The position numbers and the translations under genes are program-made. This document shows positions 38,171-47,573 of a DNA stretch of 64,000 bases, one piece after another. The notes under the pieces were generated by a model that did no database searches, was not told where the DNA came from, and saw only the letters and a program-made list of their open reading frames with translations. How positions within the stretch are numbered: position 1 is the first letter of the stretch; every line of letters begins with the position of its first letter. This DNA comes from Novosphingobium sp. ERN07 (lineage in GTDB: Bacteria > Pseudomonadota > Alphaproteobacteria > Sphingomonadales > Sphingomonadaceae): contig NZ_JABAID010000005.1 of NCBI RefSeq assembly GCF_012641335.1, positions 175,034 through 239,033 of the forward strand. The letters are read 5' to 3'.

Positions 38171-39661
38171 TTACCCCGCAAGGTCATCCGGCAGGAGGCC
38201 TTGCGGGAAATTCTGATAGCAGACCGGGCGAAGGAAGCGGTCGATGGCAAGGCTTCCCACCGATGTCGTTCGCGCGTCGGTGGTCGCCGGGAACGGGCCG
38301 CCGTGGACCATAGCGTCGCATACCTCGACCCCGGTCGGCCAGCCGTTCACGAGAATCCGCCCGACCTTGCGCTCAAGGATGGGCAACAGGGCTTGGGCAG
38401 CTGTCAGGTCTTCAGCGGCCATGTGCAACGTTGCAGTAAGTTGCCCTTCGAGACTGCGCAGCACGGCGGCAAGTTCGTCTGCATCCGCACAAGCGACCAC
38501 CAGCCCTGCCGGGCCGAACACCTCTTCATGCAGACGCGGATTGGCAAGGAAAGTTGCGGCGTTGGTGCGCAGCATCATGCTGCTGGCCCTGCGCTCGTCC
38601 CCCGCCAACGCACCGGTTGCAGCAACGGTAACACCCTCTGCCCGTGCCAAAGCGGTGGTATGCCGGGCATAGGCATCGCGGATTCCATCCGTGAGCATGA
38701 CTTGCGCCGAAGCATCGCTGATCGCGGCGCCAGCAGCAGCACAGAACGCATCAAGCTCTTCACCGGCAATGCCCAGCACCAGACCCGGATTGGTGCAGAA
38801 CTGCCCCGCTCCCATCGTCAGCGATTGGGCAAACCCCTGTCCGATAGCCGCTGCCCGCGCTTGCAGGGCCTGCGGCAGAAGCACCACCGGATTGATGCTC
38901 GACATTTCGGCATAGACCGGGATCGGCACCGGGCGTTCCTGCGCGATGCGTCCCAGCGCCAGTCCACCGCCGCGCGATCCGGTAAAGCCCACAGCGGCGA
39001 TACGGGGGTCGCGCACGAGCGCCGTACCCAATTCTGCAGATGGCCCCTGAACCTGCCCGAAAACGCCCGCGGGCAGACCCAAGGCGGCAACAGCACGCCC
39101 GATAGCCTCCGCGGCCAGCAGGGCCGTGCGCGGGTGGGCAGGATGCGCCTTGACCACGACCGGGCACCCTGCTGCCAGCGCCGATGCCGTATCGCCGCCT
39201 GCCGTCGAGAAGGCGAGCGGGAAGTTCGATGCGCCAAACACCGCCACCGGTCCCAGCGGGATCATCCGCATCCGCAAATCCGGGCGCGGCAGAGGCTGGC
39301 GATCAGGCATAGCCAGATCGATGCGGCGTTCCAGCCAATCGCCCTTGCGCACCACATCGGCAAACAACCGCAACTGGCCTACCGTGCGCCCGCGCTCCCC
39401 TTCCAGCCGCGCGCGGGGCAAGCCGCTTTCGCGCATCGCGGTTTCGATCAACACATCGCCCGTGGCCACAAGTTCATCACCGATCCGTTCGAGCAGGCGC
39501 GCGCGGACTTCATGATCCGCCATGCGGAACGGATCGAAAGCCGCATCGGCAGCGGCACAGGCAGCGGCCACTTCTGCCGGACCATCGACGGGCAAAGGAT
39601 CGCCCAAACGCTTTCCGGTGGCTGCGTCGATCGAGAACAGGGGAGCGTCAGCAGCAGCCAT
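38171..39661 (-). CDS. 2,5-dioxovalerate (alpha-ketoglutarate semialdehyde) dehydrogenase
   Basis: NAD(P)-dependent oxidation of 2-oxoglutarate semialdehyde to 2-oxoglutarate. The 496-residue product carries PLGPVAVFGASNFPLAFSTAGGDTASALAAGCPVVVKAHPAHP, FTGSRGGGLAL, the general-base glutamate in PVYAEMSSINPVVLLP, and the nucleophilic cysteine in MGAGQFCTNPGLVLG. The FGASNFPLAFS and AEMSSINPV forms are characteristic of the KGSADH subfamily. It completes the step after KdgD, encoded about 9 kb away. The ATG at 39661 is preferred over an in-frame TTG two codons upstream. Confidence 0.9.
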   Translation of the reverse strand: MAAADAPLFSIDAATGKRLGDPLPVDGPAEVAAACAAADAAFDPFRMADHEVRARLLERIGDELVATGDVLIETAMRESGLPRARLEGERGRTVGQLRLFADVVRKGDWLERRIDLAMPDRQPLPRPDLRMRMIPLGPVAVFGASNFPLAFSTAGGDTASALAAGCPVVVKAHPAHPRTALLAAEAIGRAVAALGLPAGVFGQVQGPSAELGTALVRDPRIAAVGFTGSRGGGLALGRIAQERPVPIPVYAEMSSINPVVLLPQALQARAAAIGQGFAQSLTMGAGQFCTNPGLVLGIAGEELDAFCAAAGAAISDASAQVMLTDGIRDAYARHTTALARAEGVTVAATGALAGDERRASSMMLRTNAATFLANPRLHEEVFGPAGLVVACADADELAAVLRSLEGQLTATLHMAAEDLTAAQALLPILERKVGRILVNGWPTGVEVCDAMVHGGPFPATTDARTTSVGSLAIDRFLRPVCYQNFPQGLLPDDLAG

Positions 39662-39680
39662 CGTCAATTTGCCTCACATG

Positions 39681-39716
39681 AAAAAGGCCCGGTCCGCGTA
39701 GCAAGGCGGACCGGGC
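39681..39716 (-). terminator. Rho-independent terminator of the second TonB receptor
   Basis: On the minus strand a perfect 11-bp stem (GCCCGGTCCGC / GCGGACCGGGC) with an 8-base loop is followed by C and five T. It lies just after the receptor stop codon and upstream of the aldehyde dehydrogenase start, separating the two transcripts. Confidence 0.93.
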
Positions 39717-39732
39717 AGGGAGCAACTCGAAC

Positions 39733-42525
39733 TTAAAACGTGAACTTGGCGCCGAGGTTGAACTGGCGACCGCTGTGGGTCAGCACGTTCAGGCGATTGG
39801 TTTCGTCCACGAATTGATCGTTCTTGGTGTCGAGCAGGTTGATCGCCTCAAGGCTCACCTTGAGATTGTCGGTAATCGCATAGGACATCTGCGCATCAAG
39901 GTTCGTCGTGCTGTTCGTGCCGTTGAAAGCGTTGCCTTCTGTGCCCGGAACAGCGGTCAGATACTTCGAACGATAAGCCACCGAACCGCGCACCGAGAAC
40001 TTGCTGTCCTCGTAATAGAGCGTGAGGTTAGCTGCATTCTTCGACAGGCCAAGCAGCGGCGCTACAACCGAAGACTGTCCGTTTGCCGAAGTGAGATATT
40101 CGATATCCGACTTCACATAAGTGTAGTTCGCCAGCGCGCCGAAGTTTGCCAGAATGCCCGGCAGGAAGGTGAACGGCTGCTGGACGTTGACCTCGAAGCC
40201 CCGCAACTTGCCACCATTGGAATTGACCGGGCGGCTGACGATGAAATCGTCGGTCGGGCTGGCGGTTGTGCCGGTCAGCAGCGAATCCGGCAGGCCGAGC
40301 GCGGCGAATGGCACCGTGACCGCCAAGGTCTGCACGAAAGTGCCGATATCCTTCTGGAACAGCGCCACCGAATAGATCGCGCCCTTGGCCGGATACCACT
40401 CCACCGCGAAATCAAGATTGGTCGATTCCGTAGGCTTCAGATCAGGATTGCCCGAACTGAACGAACGATTGCCGCCCGAAACGTTCAGGTTGCCGCCGGG
40501 CGAGAGCGAGGCGATGCCAGCGCGGGCCAGCGTCTTGGCAGCGGCAAGGCGCACCAGCAGTTGCGGGGTGACGTCGAACACCAGATTGGCCGAAGGCAAC
40601 CAGCGATCATAGCTGCGCTCTGCAGTCACGAAATTGATGCTCGCGCCTTGACTGGCATAGCCGGTCGAGAACTGCTTCGTGTTCACATAGCGCAGGCCCA
40701 CGTCACCACGCAGCGGCAGGCCCACATCGGCCATGTTGAACGCGGTCATTGCCCACGCGCCCAGATCCTTCTCGGTCACCGTGATGTACGATCCGCGCGC
40801 CGTTGCGTTTTCCACGCCACCGGTCTGGTAAAGCGGATCGCTGTAGATGCCATAGTTGTTGGCAAAGTAATCGAGGTTCGGGACCACCCAACCGGTCGGG
40901 GTGCCCTGTGGCAGGTTCAGCCCGCGCCCGAAGCCGCTGAACAGTTGTGTGCCTGCCGCCAGTTGCGATGCGGTAAGCGAATTGACGCGCGTCTCGCCTT
41001 GAATGCGGCGCTGTTCGGTGGAGTTGTAGCTGAACCGGCGCCAGTCCATGCCGCCCTTGAAGGTCAGGATATCGCTGGCCTTCCATTCCAGCGCACCCTT
41101 GGCGGTGGTGAAGGAATTGTCCACCGTCTGCGGGCGGATGCGCACTTCCGACGTGCTGTTGACGAAACCGAAGCTGGCGGGCGACGTTACGTCAACGCCC
41201 GGCACGATGGCAGGGAAACGGCTGGAAAAGTCGTACTGGAAATTCGGGCTGTTGATCGCGTCGATGGTGACGGTCGTCTGCACCGGATTGCGGAACGCTG
41301 ACTTCGAATAGCCGACAAGGCCGGTGAACTTCAGGCTTTCGCCCAGTTCCTGCTCAAGATTGCCGGTCACTTCGTAGAAATCAGTGACCAGTTTGTCGAA
41401 GCGCGCCTGCGAACGCAGGTCCACATTGTCGAACCGGCCGCTGATGATGTTGTTGTTCCCATCGACCACACCGTCACGAATAATCGTCTGCGGCTTGCCC
41501 GAACCAGAGCGCGAGAAGCTGATCGCCTGAAGCTGCGCTTCCGCGCGCGTCCCGTCGAGCCGCGAATACAGCCCGTCGACCGAGATCAACGTGCTTTCCG
41601 CAGGCCGCATCTGCACCGAAACCGCCGCGCCAAGGCGCTTCTGGTTGATATCGTAAGAGACAAGGCCCGGAATGCGCGGGTGGAACAGCGCAGTATCGGG
41701 GTTGGCATCGTTGATCTGGGCAATCGTCTTGCCCGGCAGCGTCGATGCCGCATTGAAGCCGCCATTGAACCCGCCATAGGTCCAGCGCGTGATGTTCGCG
41801 CCCTCTTCTTTGATGCGGCGCTCTTCGTATGAGATCGACATGAGCACGCCGAACGTGCCCGAATCGTTGGTCGTCGTCGCCAGCGTGGAAATGCGCGGTG
41901 TAACCTTGCGCGACAGGTCGTTGTAGCTGCCCTGTGCCGAGATGCTGACCGTTGGCTTGCGGAAATCGAACGGGCGAGCAATGGTCAGATCGACCGTCGC
42001 CCCCAGCGAACCTTCCTCGACATCGGCCGAAGCGGTCTTGCGCACGGCAAGGCTGTTGAACAGGTCGGACGAGAAGATGTTGAAGTCAAACCCGCGGCCA
42101 CGGTTCACGCCACCCGAATTGTCGGTGCCGCCGGTGGTGCCGATGGCTTCCATGCCGTTGATGCGGACGCGGGTATATTCCGGGCCAAGGCCGCGCACCG
42201 AAATGTTGCGCCCTTCGCCGTTGACGCGGCTGATCGCCACGCCGGGAATGCGCTGCAACGATTCTGCAAGGTTCAGGTCGGGAAACTCGGCAATATCCTC
42301 GGCCTTGATCGCATCGATCGCCGCCGTCTCGTTCCTCTTCAGGCCCAGCGCGCTGGAAAGGCTTTCGCGGAAACCGGTCACGATGATTGCCGATTCGGGC
42401 GGCGCAGCCTCATCCGCCACCGATTGCGCGGCATCCTGGGCAATCGCGGGGACGGCGGCTAGAGTCGCCAGAGCCGATGAACAAGCCAGCGCAGCCCGTG
42501 CTGCGCGCAGATCGAAAAGTGCCAT
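39733..42525 (-). CDS. TonB-dependent receptor (carbohydrate-type)
   Basis: A 930-residue outer-membrane receptor. Its signal peptide ends near AIAQDAAQ, and the TonB box-like ESAIIVTGFRESLSSALGLKRN precedes the plug signature DIAEFPDLNLAESLQRIPGVAISRVNGEGRNISVRGLGPEYTRVRINGMEA. A large barrel ends FNLGAKFTF. The long form with the PEYTRVRINGM block matches receptors that import maltodextrins and other glycans in Caulobacter and sphingomonads. Its setting among sugar-acid genes suggests uptake of a uronate- or aldarate-containing glycan. The ATG at 42525 has AGGGGA upstream. Confidence 0.93.
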   Translation of the reverse strand: MALFDLRAARAALACSSALATLAAVPAIAQDAAQSVADEAAPPESAIIVTGFRESLSSALGLKRNETAAIDAIKAEDIAEFPDLNLAESLQRIPGVAISRVNGEGRNISVRGLGPEYTRVRINGMEAIGTTGGTDNSGGVNRGRGFDFNIFSSDLFNSLAVRKTASADVEEGSLGATVDLTIARPFDFRKPTVSISAQGSYNDLSRKVTPRISTLATTTNDSGTFGVLMSISYEERRIKEEGANITRWTYGGFNGGFNAASTLPGKTIAQINDANPDTALFHPRIPGLVSYDINQKRLGAAVSVQMRPAESTLISVDGLYSRLDGTRAEAQLQAISFSRSGSGKPQTIIRDGVVDGNNNIISGRFDNVDLRSQARFDKLVTDFYEVTGNLEQELGESLKFTGLVGYSKSAFRNPVQTTVTIDAINSPNFQYDFSSRFPAIVPGVDVTSPASFGFVNSTSEVRIRPQTVDNSFTTAKGALEWKASDILTFKGGMDWRRFSYNSTEQRRIQGETRVNSLTASQLAAGTQLFSGFGRGLNLPQGTPTGWVVPNLDYFANNYGIYSDPLYQTGGVENATARGSYITVTEKDLGAWAMTAFNMADVGLPLRGDVGLRYVNTKQFSTGYASQGASINFVTAERSYDRWLPSANLVFDVTPQLLVRLAAAKTLARAGIASLSPGGNLNVSGGNRSFSSGNPDLKPTESTNLDFAVEWYPAKGAIYSVALFQKDIGTFVQTLAVTVPFAALGLPDSLLTGTTASPTDDFIVSRPVNSNGGKLRGFEVNVQQPFTFLPGILANFGALANYTYVKSDIEYLTSANGQSSVVAPLLGLSKNAANLTLYYEDSKFSVRGSVAYRSKYLTAVPGTEGNAFNGTNSTTNLDAQMSYAITDNLKVSLEAINLLDTKNDQFVDETNRLNVLTHSGRQFNLGAKFTF

Positions 42526-42902
42526 TTCGTATCCCCTCATACCTGGCCGTCGCGATGCCGCGTACCGACCAAATCATTCCCGGTCATGTTTGCCGGAGCG
42601 ATCTTTGGATAGCGACGGTGCCTTGCCCAAGGCCAACCTCAATCGCGCATGGATCATTGCGCAAGTTGCACCGATCACGGCCAAGCGCTGGCGAGTAGCC
42701 ACCCGCCCAGCGTCCGATACCCGCACCTGCTGCGCGATCAATGCCGTCCTTGGCTCAATCCCTGCGGAATTGGACTTGGACCGGCAATGCCGCTTTGGCT
42801 ACCACAGCGTGGACAGCCTCCGGCAAGTGCGCGCAAAGCCCTAATACATTGGGAGCGTCGCATCGAATGAGGGGCCGCGATAACGATCACCCGGAGAAGA
42901 CG
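42526..42902. other. Divergent promoter region of the sugar-acid cluster
   Basis: A 377-bp region separating the TonB receptor (leftward) from the gudP-like gene (rightward). No gene or strong palindrome longer than TTGCGCAA was seen. It should contain both promoters and the sites through which the cluster is induced. Confidence 0.5.
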
Positions 42903-44240
42903 ATGCCCAGCGAACCAGCGCCCAGCGGAACTGCCACGCGCCCAACCCGGATTCGCTTTCAGATCATCGCCCTGATCTTTCTGATCACGTCGCTGAACTA
43001 TGCCGATCGCGCAACGTTCTCCATCGCAGGGGAAGCAGCCTCCGCCGAACTCGGCCTCACGGCAGTGCAGACCGGCTTCATCCTGTCGGCGTTCGCATGG
43101 GCTTATGTGCTGGCACAAATTCCGGGCGGCGCGCTACTGGATCGGTTCGGCACCAAGCGGGTCTATGTTGCCGCCATCGCGTTCTGGTCGCTCTGCACCG
43201 CATTGCAAGGGTTCGTCGGCTGGATTCCGGGCCTGGCGGCAGTCACCACCCTGTTCGTCATGCGCTTTCTCGTGGGGCTGGCAGAGGCCCCTTCGTTTCC
43301 CGGCAATGCGCGGCTTGTAGCGGCATGGTTCCCAGCCCGCGAACGCGGCACCGCATCGGCCATCTTCAATTCGGCACAATATTTCTCGCTCGTCGCCTTC
43401 GCGCCGTTGATGGGTTGGCTGGTCCATACCTTTCACTGGCGTGCGGTGTTCTGGGTGATGGGCGTTCTGGGGATCGCCGCCGCTGCCATCTTCATGGCCT
43501 TCATCCACGGACCGGACCGGCATCCCGCCATCAATCGGGCAGAGCTTGATCTCATCCGCGAAGGCGGCGGCGAAATCGCGATGGAGCGCCCCTCCAGCGC
43601 CGCCGCACAGCCAACCTTCACCTGGCACAACGTGCGGCAACTGCTGGCCAATCGCATGATGCTGGGCATCTATCTTGGCCAGTATTGCATCAATGTGCTG
43701 ACCTATTTCTTCGTCACCTGGTTTCCGATCTATCTGGTCAAGGAACGCGGGCTGAACATCATGGAAGCGGGCTTTGCCGCCGCCGTTCCGGCGATCTGCG
43801 GCTTCATCGGCGGGCTTGCCGGCGGCATCGTGTCCGACCGTATCCTTGCCCGCACCGGCAGCATTGATCGCGCCCGCAAGGTGCCGCTGGTGCTGGGCAT
43901 GGCGCTGGCCACGCTGATCATCGGCTGCGTGTGGGTCGATGCGGAATGGCTGGTGATCCTGCTGATGTCGCTGGCGTTCTTCGGCAAAGGCGTCGCCTCG
44001 CTCGGCTGGGCCGTCATGGCCGATGTCGCGCCGCGCCAGCTTGCCGGGCTTTCGGGTGGCGTGTTCAACATGTTCGGCAACACCGCTGGCATCGTCACGC
44101 CCATCGTCGTGGGCTATATCGTCGGCACCACCGGCTCGTTCGACCTCGCGCTGGCTTTTGTCGCGCTGCACTGCGTGCTCACGATCCTTGCCTACACCGT
44201 CATCGTCGGCCCGATCCGCAGGCTGGAGCTGGCGGCGTGA
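42903..44240 (+). CDS. Aldarate/hexuronate MFS transporter (GudP/GarP-like)
   Basis: Inner-membrane proton symporter of the anion:cation symporter family, 445 residues and 12 transmembrane segments. The start (FLITSLNYADRATFSIAGEAASAELGLTAVQTGFILSAFAWAYVLAQIPGGALLDRFGTKRV) and LVGLAEAPSFPGNARLVAAWFPARERGTASAIFNSAQYFSLVAFAPLMGWL closely follow GudP/GarP, the D-glucarate/galactarate transporters. It fits import of the substrate whose degradation ends with KdgD and KGSADH here. The ATG at 42903 has GGAGAAG upstream; the next gene starts in its stop codon (GTGA). Confidence 0.9.
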   Translation: MPSEPAPSGTATRPTRIRFQIIALIFLITSLNYADRATFSIAGEAASAELGLTAVQTGFILSAFAWAYVLAQIPGGALLDRFGTKRVYVAAIAFWSLCTALQGFVGWIPGLAAVTTLFVMRFLVGLAEAPSFPGNARLVAAWFPARERGTASAIFNSAQYFSLVAFAPLMGWLVHTFHWRAVFWVMGVLGIAAAAIFMAFIHGPDRHPAINRAELDLIREGGGEIAMERPSSAAAQPTFTWHNVRQLLANRMMLGIYLGQYCINVLTYFFVTWFPIYLVKERGLNIMEAGFAAAVPAICGFIGGLAGGIVSDRILARTGSIDRARKVPLVLGMALATLIIGCVWVDAEWLVILLMSLAFFGKGVASLGWAVMADVAPRQLAGLSGGVFNMFGNTAGIVTPIVVGYIVGTTGSFDLALAFVALHCVLTILAYTVIVGPIRRLELAA

Positions 44241-46081
44241 GGATTGACCGGCGCGCAGCACTCTTGGGTTTGACGACCCTCGCCGCCACCGGCTGCGCTC
44301 CCCTACCCGCCCGCCCGCGCGGCTTGCCCGCAGCGCCGCTGGCGGTCGATACGCCCATGCCCACCCCCCGCTGGGCCACGCTCCAGCGCGATCTTCTGGC
44401 CGCCCATGCCAAAGCGTGCGAGGCCTACTACGCCCGCTATGTCGATGAAAACGACGCGCTGCGCTGCTTCGTGCGTTGGGGCGCGAACGATGGGCCTGAT
44501 GACGCCGCAGAGTTCACCAACGACTGGGTTCTGCTCCACGCCCTCGGCGCATCAGACCGCCTGCTCGACCTGTCGCAGCGCTTCTGGGAAGGGCATCTGC
44601 GCCAGTATGCTGCTGCCCGAACCAGCGACGTGCCCATCGCGCGGCAGGGCATGTATCACCGCGACTTTCCCGTGCAGATGGACTGGCAGCACAATGCCGA
44701 AGGCCTGACCACGTTCAACGTCATGGGCCTGAGCGCACCTGCCGACCCGCGCCTTGCCGCCCGCACCCGCGCCTTTGCCGATCTCTACACCGGGCACGAT
44801 CAGTCGGTCGGAAACTACGATCGCAAAGCCCGCGTGATCCGCAGCCTGCTCAACGGCAGCCGCGGCCCGATGCTGCGCAAGGCGACCCCGCTCGATTGGG
44901 CAGGCGATCCTTTCGATGCCTCACGTTTTCACCTTGAACATGGTGAGGACGATTACGGCCAGTTCCTTGCCCATTACGCCGAATATACCGATGTGGTGGG
45001 CGATAACCCGCTGAACCTTCAGGCCACCACGCTTGGCCTCAATGCCTATGCGCTGGGGCTGGGAGAGCGGTTTCGCACATGGACGCTCGATTACTTCGGC
45101 GCATGGGCAGACCGGATGCGCGCCAATGGCGGCGTCCTGCCCAGCAAGATCGCGCTCGATGGCAGCATCGCGCCAGCCTGGTGGGGCGGCACCTATGGCT
45201 GGAACTTTTCCCCCATCGTCCCGCAAACCGGTGAACGCGAACACCGTAACCGCGTGCCCCGCTCGATCACGGCGTTCTACAATGCGCTGCTGCTCAGCGG
45301 TGACATGGAATTCATGCGCCTGTGGCGGCGGCAGACCGCGATCATCAACGATGCCGGGCGCATTGTCGATGGCACGTTTTCCACGCCCACGATGCACGGT
45401 CCGCAAGGTTGGTATGGCTGGAAGCCCGGCCCCTATCGCACCAGCGCGTTCGAGATCTGGTACGCCACACAAGCGCCTGAAGACCGCGCCATCGCGGGCG
45501 ACGATCCGTGGATTGCCTTCCTCGAAGGCCGTGATCCGGGCTATGCCGAACGCGCGCTTGTGGCTGATCGCCAGCGCCTTGATGCGCGCGTTGCCGCAAT
45601 GCGCGCCGATACCTCCACGCCTGAAACCCGGCTGGCGGACTGGACGCTCGATTTCAACCCTGCCAGCGCAAAGGCCTTGGTCCAGACCATGACCGGCGGC
45701 CTGCATATCGCCCGCCCCACATGGTCGCGCACCAGCCCGCCACAAGGCGGCGTGCCCCTGCACTGCCGCCTGCGCTATTTCGATCCGGTGCGAAAGCGCG
45801 CGGGAATGCCCGAAGACGTGGCCGCACTGGTGACGGCCATGTCCGACCGTGAAACGCGCGTCACGCTGGTCAACACCGGCACGTCCACGCGCGAAGTGGT
45901 GGTTCAGGGTGGTGCCTATGGCGAACACCGCATCGATGCCGTGCGCAGCGATGGCATCCGGCGCGAAGTGGGCGGCAGGGCTTTTGCCATCCAGCTTGCC
46001 CCCGGTTGCGGCACCGAACTGGCGTTGGAAATGACGCGCTATGCCGCTCGCCCCACGCTGGCCTTCCCGTGGGACAGGTAA
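44237..46081 (+). CDS. Uncharacterised exported lipoprotein, probable alpha/alpha-toroid enzyme
   Basis: A 614-residue protein with an N-terminal RIDRRAALLGLTTLAATGCAP: a Tat-like double arginine, hydrophobic core and lipobox TGC. No family is recognised with certainty. Aromatic, acid-rich helices predominate (DAAEFTNDWVLLHALGASDRLLDLSQRFW, HRDFPVQMDWQHNAEGLTTFN, LHGLGLGERFRTWTLDYFGAWADRM-like stretches, PAWWGGTYGWNFSPI). They recur in a way that suggests an alpha/alpha barrel such as those of glycoside hydrolases or polysaccharide lyases. A beta-rich C-terminus follows from about residue 480. It starts at GTG 44237, coupled to the transporter, so a role in processing the imported glycan or sugar acid is inferred. 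Confidence 0.8.
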   Translation: MRIDRRAALLGLTTLAATGCAPLPARPRGLPAAPLAVDTPMPTPRWATLQRDLLAAHAKACEAYYARYVDENDALRCFVRWGANDGPDDAAEFTNDWVLLHALGASDRLLDLSQRFWEGHLRQYAAARTSDVPIARQGMYHRDFPVQMDWQHNAEGLTTFNVMGLSAPADPRLAARTRAFADLYTGHDQSVGNYDRKARVIRSLLNGSRGPMLRKATPLDWAGDPFDASRFHLEHGEDDYGQFLAHYAEYTDVVGDNPLNLQATTLGLNAYALGLGERFRTWTLDYFGAWADRMRANGGVLPSKIALDGSIAPAWWGGTYGWNFSPIVPQTGEREHRNRVPRSITAFYNALLLSGDMEFMRLWRRQTAIINDAGRIVDGTFSTPTMHGPQGWYGWKPGPYRTSAFEIWYATQAPEDRAIAGDDPWIAFLEGRDPGYAERALVADRQRLDARVAAMRADTSTPETRLADWTLDFNPASAKALVQTMTGGLHIARPTWSRTSPPQGGVPLHCRLRYFDPVRKRAGMPEDVAALVTAMSDRETRVTLVNTGTSTREVVVQGGAYGEHRIDAVRSDGIRREVGGRAFAIQLAPGCGTELALEMTRYAARPTLAFPWDR

Positions 46082-46084
46082 AGG

Positions 46085-47569
46085 TCAGCCGCCCGGCTTG
46101 ATATAGGGGATCGGTGCAAGCAACCTGCGCTCTGCCCCGCGCGGATCGTTCTCCACGCGCACCTTCCGGTCGAAGATCATCGTCGCCCGTTCCTCCAGCG
46201 TAAAGCGCGGCCAGTGCGGCAAAGCGCCGCCATTGGGATCGCCACTCCGCGCCAGCCGGATAAAGGCCTCGGCCATTTCCCCTGCCACCTTCGCGGCATC
46301 CGGCGTGTTGCCGGTGCGCGCGGCTGGCAAGTGCGTGTTGGCAAAGACCAGCCCAATATCCAGCGTGTGAAATGCTCCCAGCACCCCGCCTGCTTCGGGC
46401 GATGGATAATCGAGCTGGTACATCCACGTCGGCCCGTCCTGCCGCGCCCGCGCTTCGGCCTGAACCAGATGTCCCGGCCATGACCGCGCGGCGGTGGACA
46501 TGGCCAGCAGCAGTTGGCCCGCCGATCGTTTGGGATAGAGTGCGCGATACTGCGCCACCAACCATGCTGGGTCCACATCCTTGACGATCTGCTGCGCCAC
46601 CCTCGCTTCCAGATTGCCCCAATCGGTATCGCCCGCCTTCAGGGCCGAAGCGAGCCAATAGCCCGTCTCGTCATGCGTATTGCCGATGATTAGCGGGATG
46701 TGCGCCGCCTCGGCTGGCGCATCGGGATGGAAAGGATGGCGCTTCAGCGCGCAATGATCCAGCGTCGATGCAAAGCTGATCTCCCCTTTGCCCTCAATCG
46801 GATCGCGCGCGCCCATCGCCTCGACCAGCCGCTCCATCGACATCTCGCAAAACGTGGCAAAGCTTGTTGCCCCCGCCGCCGCCATCCATGCAGCGGCGCG
46901 GCGGCGCGCGTTCATCGGCCCAATGGCGGTTACATGCTGGCCGCTCATCGTCGCAGCCGAATGAAACAGCGGTCGCGCCTCTTCCATCGCCATCAGCGAC
47001 ACCACCTTGGCCCCGCCGCCCGATTGGCCAAAGATCATCACCCTGCCCGGATCGCCCCCGAACGCTGCGATATTGTCCTGCACCCACCGCAAAGCCATAC
47101 AGATATCGAGATTGCCGACATTGCCCGATTCCTCAGGCCCGCCCACTCCTGCGAAATAGCCGTAACCGAACCCCGCCAACCGGTGGTTCAGCGTCAGCAC
47201 CACCACATCGCCCCGCCGCACCAGATTGCCGCCATCGTATAGCGGATCAGACCCGGAACCGTGCGCGTGCGCTCCGCCGTGCAGATAGACCATCACCGGG
47301 CGGCGGGCACCGTCCAGCGCCGGTGTCCAGACATTGAGGAGCAGGCAATCCTCGCTGATCGGCTCTTCCGCGTGGGTTTGCGGCGCAGCCGGGCCATAGG
47401 CTGTCGCCGGGGCAACATCCCGCCATGCTTCGGGCAACGCCGCACGGGCAAAGCGGGTCGCCTGCGTGTCCGCACCATAGCGAACGCCGCGAAACACCAG
47501 CACGCCATCCTCACGCAGGCCCCGCACCCGGCCATGCCGCGTCAGCGCTATGGGGTCTGCGCTGGTCAC
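46085..47569 (-). CDS. Type-B carboxylesterase
   Basis: A 494-residue alpha/beta-hydrolase of the carboxylesterase type-B family. It has the EDCLLLNVW signature (about residues 73-81), the oxyanion HGGA (97-100), and the nucleophile elbow GQSGGGAK with serine 183. A probable acid glutamate and the histidine of GAFHTLDIGLVF come later. No signal peptide is seen. The start is probably GTG at 47569, 4 bp after the lysR stop; the in-frame ATG at 47620 would overlap lysR by 47 bases. It may deacylate esterified sugar substrates of the cluster. It is the last gene of the kdgD-lysR-esterase operon. Confidence 0.9.
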   Translation of the reverse strand: MTSADPIALTRHGRVRGLREDGVLVFRGVRYGADTQATRFARAALPEAWRDVAPATAYGPAAPQTHAEEPISEDCLLLNVWTPALDGARRPVMVYLHGGAHAHGSGSDPLYDGGNLVRRGDVVVLTLNHRLAGFGYGYFAGVGGPEESGNVGNLDICMALRWVQDNIAAFGGDPGRVMIFGQSGGGAKVVSLMAMEEARPLFHSAATMSGQHVTAIGPMNARRRAAAWMAAAGATSFATFCEMSMERLVEAMGARDPIEGKGEISFASTLDHCALKRHPFHPDAPAEAAHIPLIIGNTHDETGYWLASALKAGDTDWGNLEARVAQQIVKDVDPAWLVAQYRALYPKRSAGQLLLAMSTAARSWPGHLVQAEARARQDGPTWMYQLDYPSPEAGGVLGAFHTLDIGLVFANTHLPAARTGNTPDAAKVAGEMAEAFIRLARSGDPNGGALPHWPRFTLEERATMIFDRKVRVENDPRGAERRLLAPIPYIKPGG

Positions 47570-47573
47570 GCCA

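Noticed and set aside
39775..41301. Plus-strand open frame of about 500 codons opposite the second TonB receptor
   Set aside because: Shadow of the receptor barrel; composition is antisense-like.
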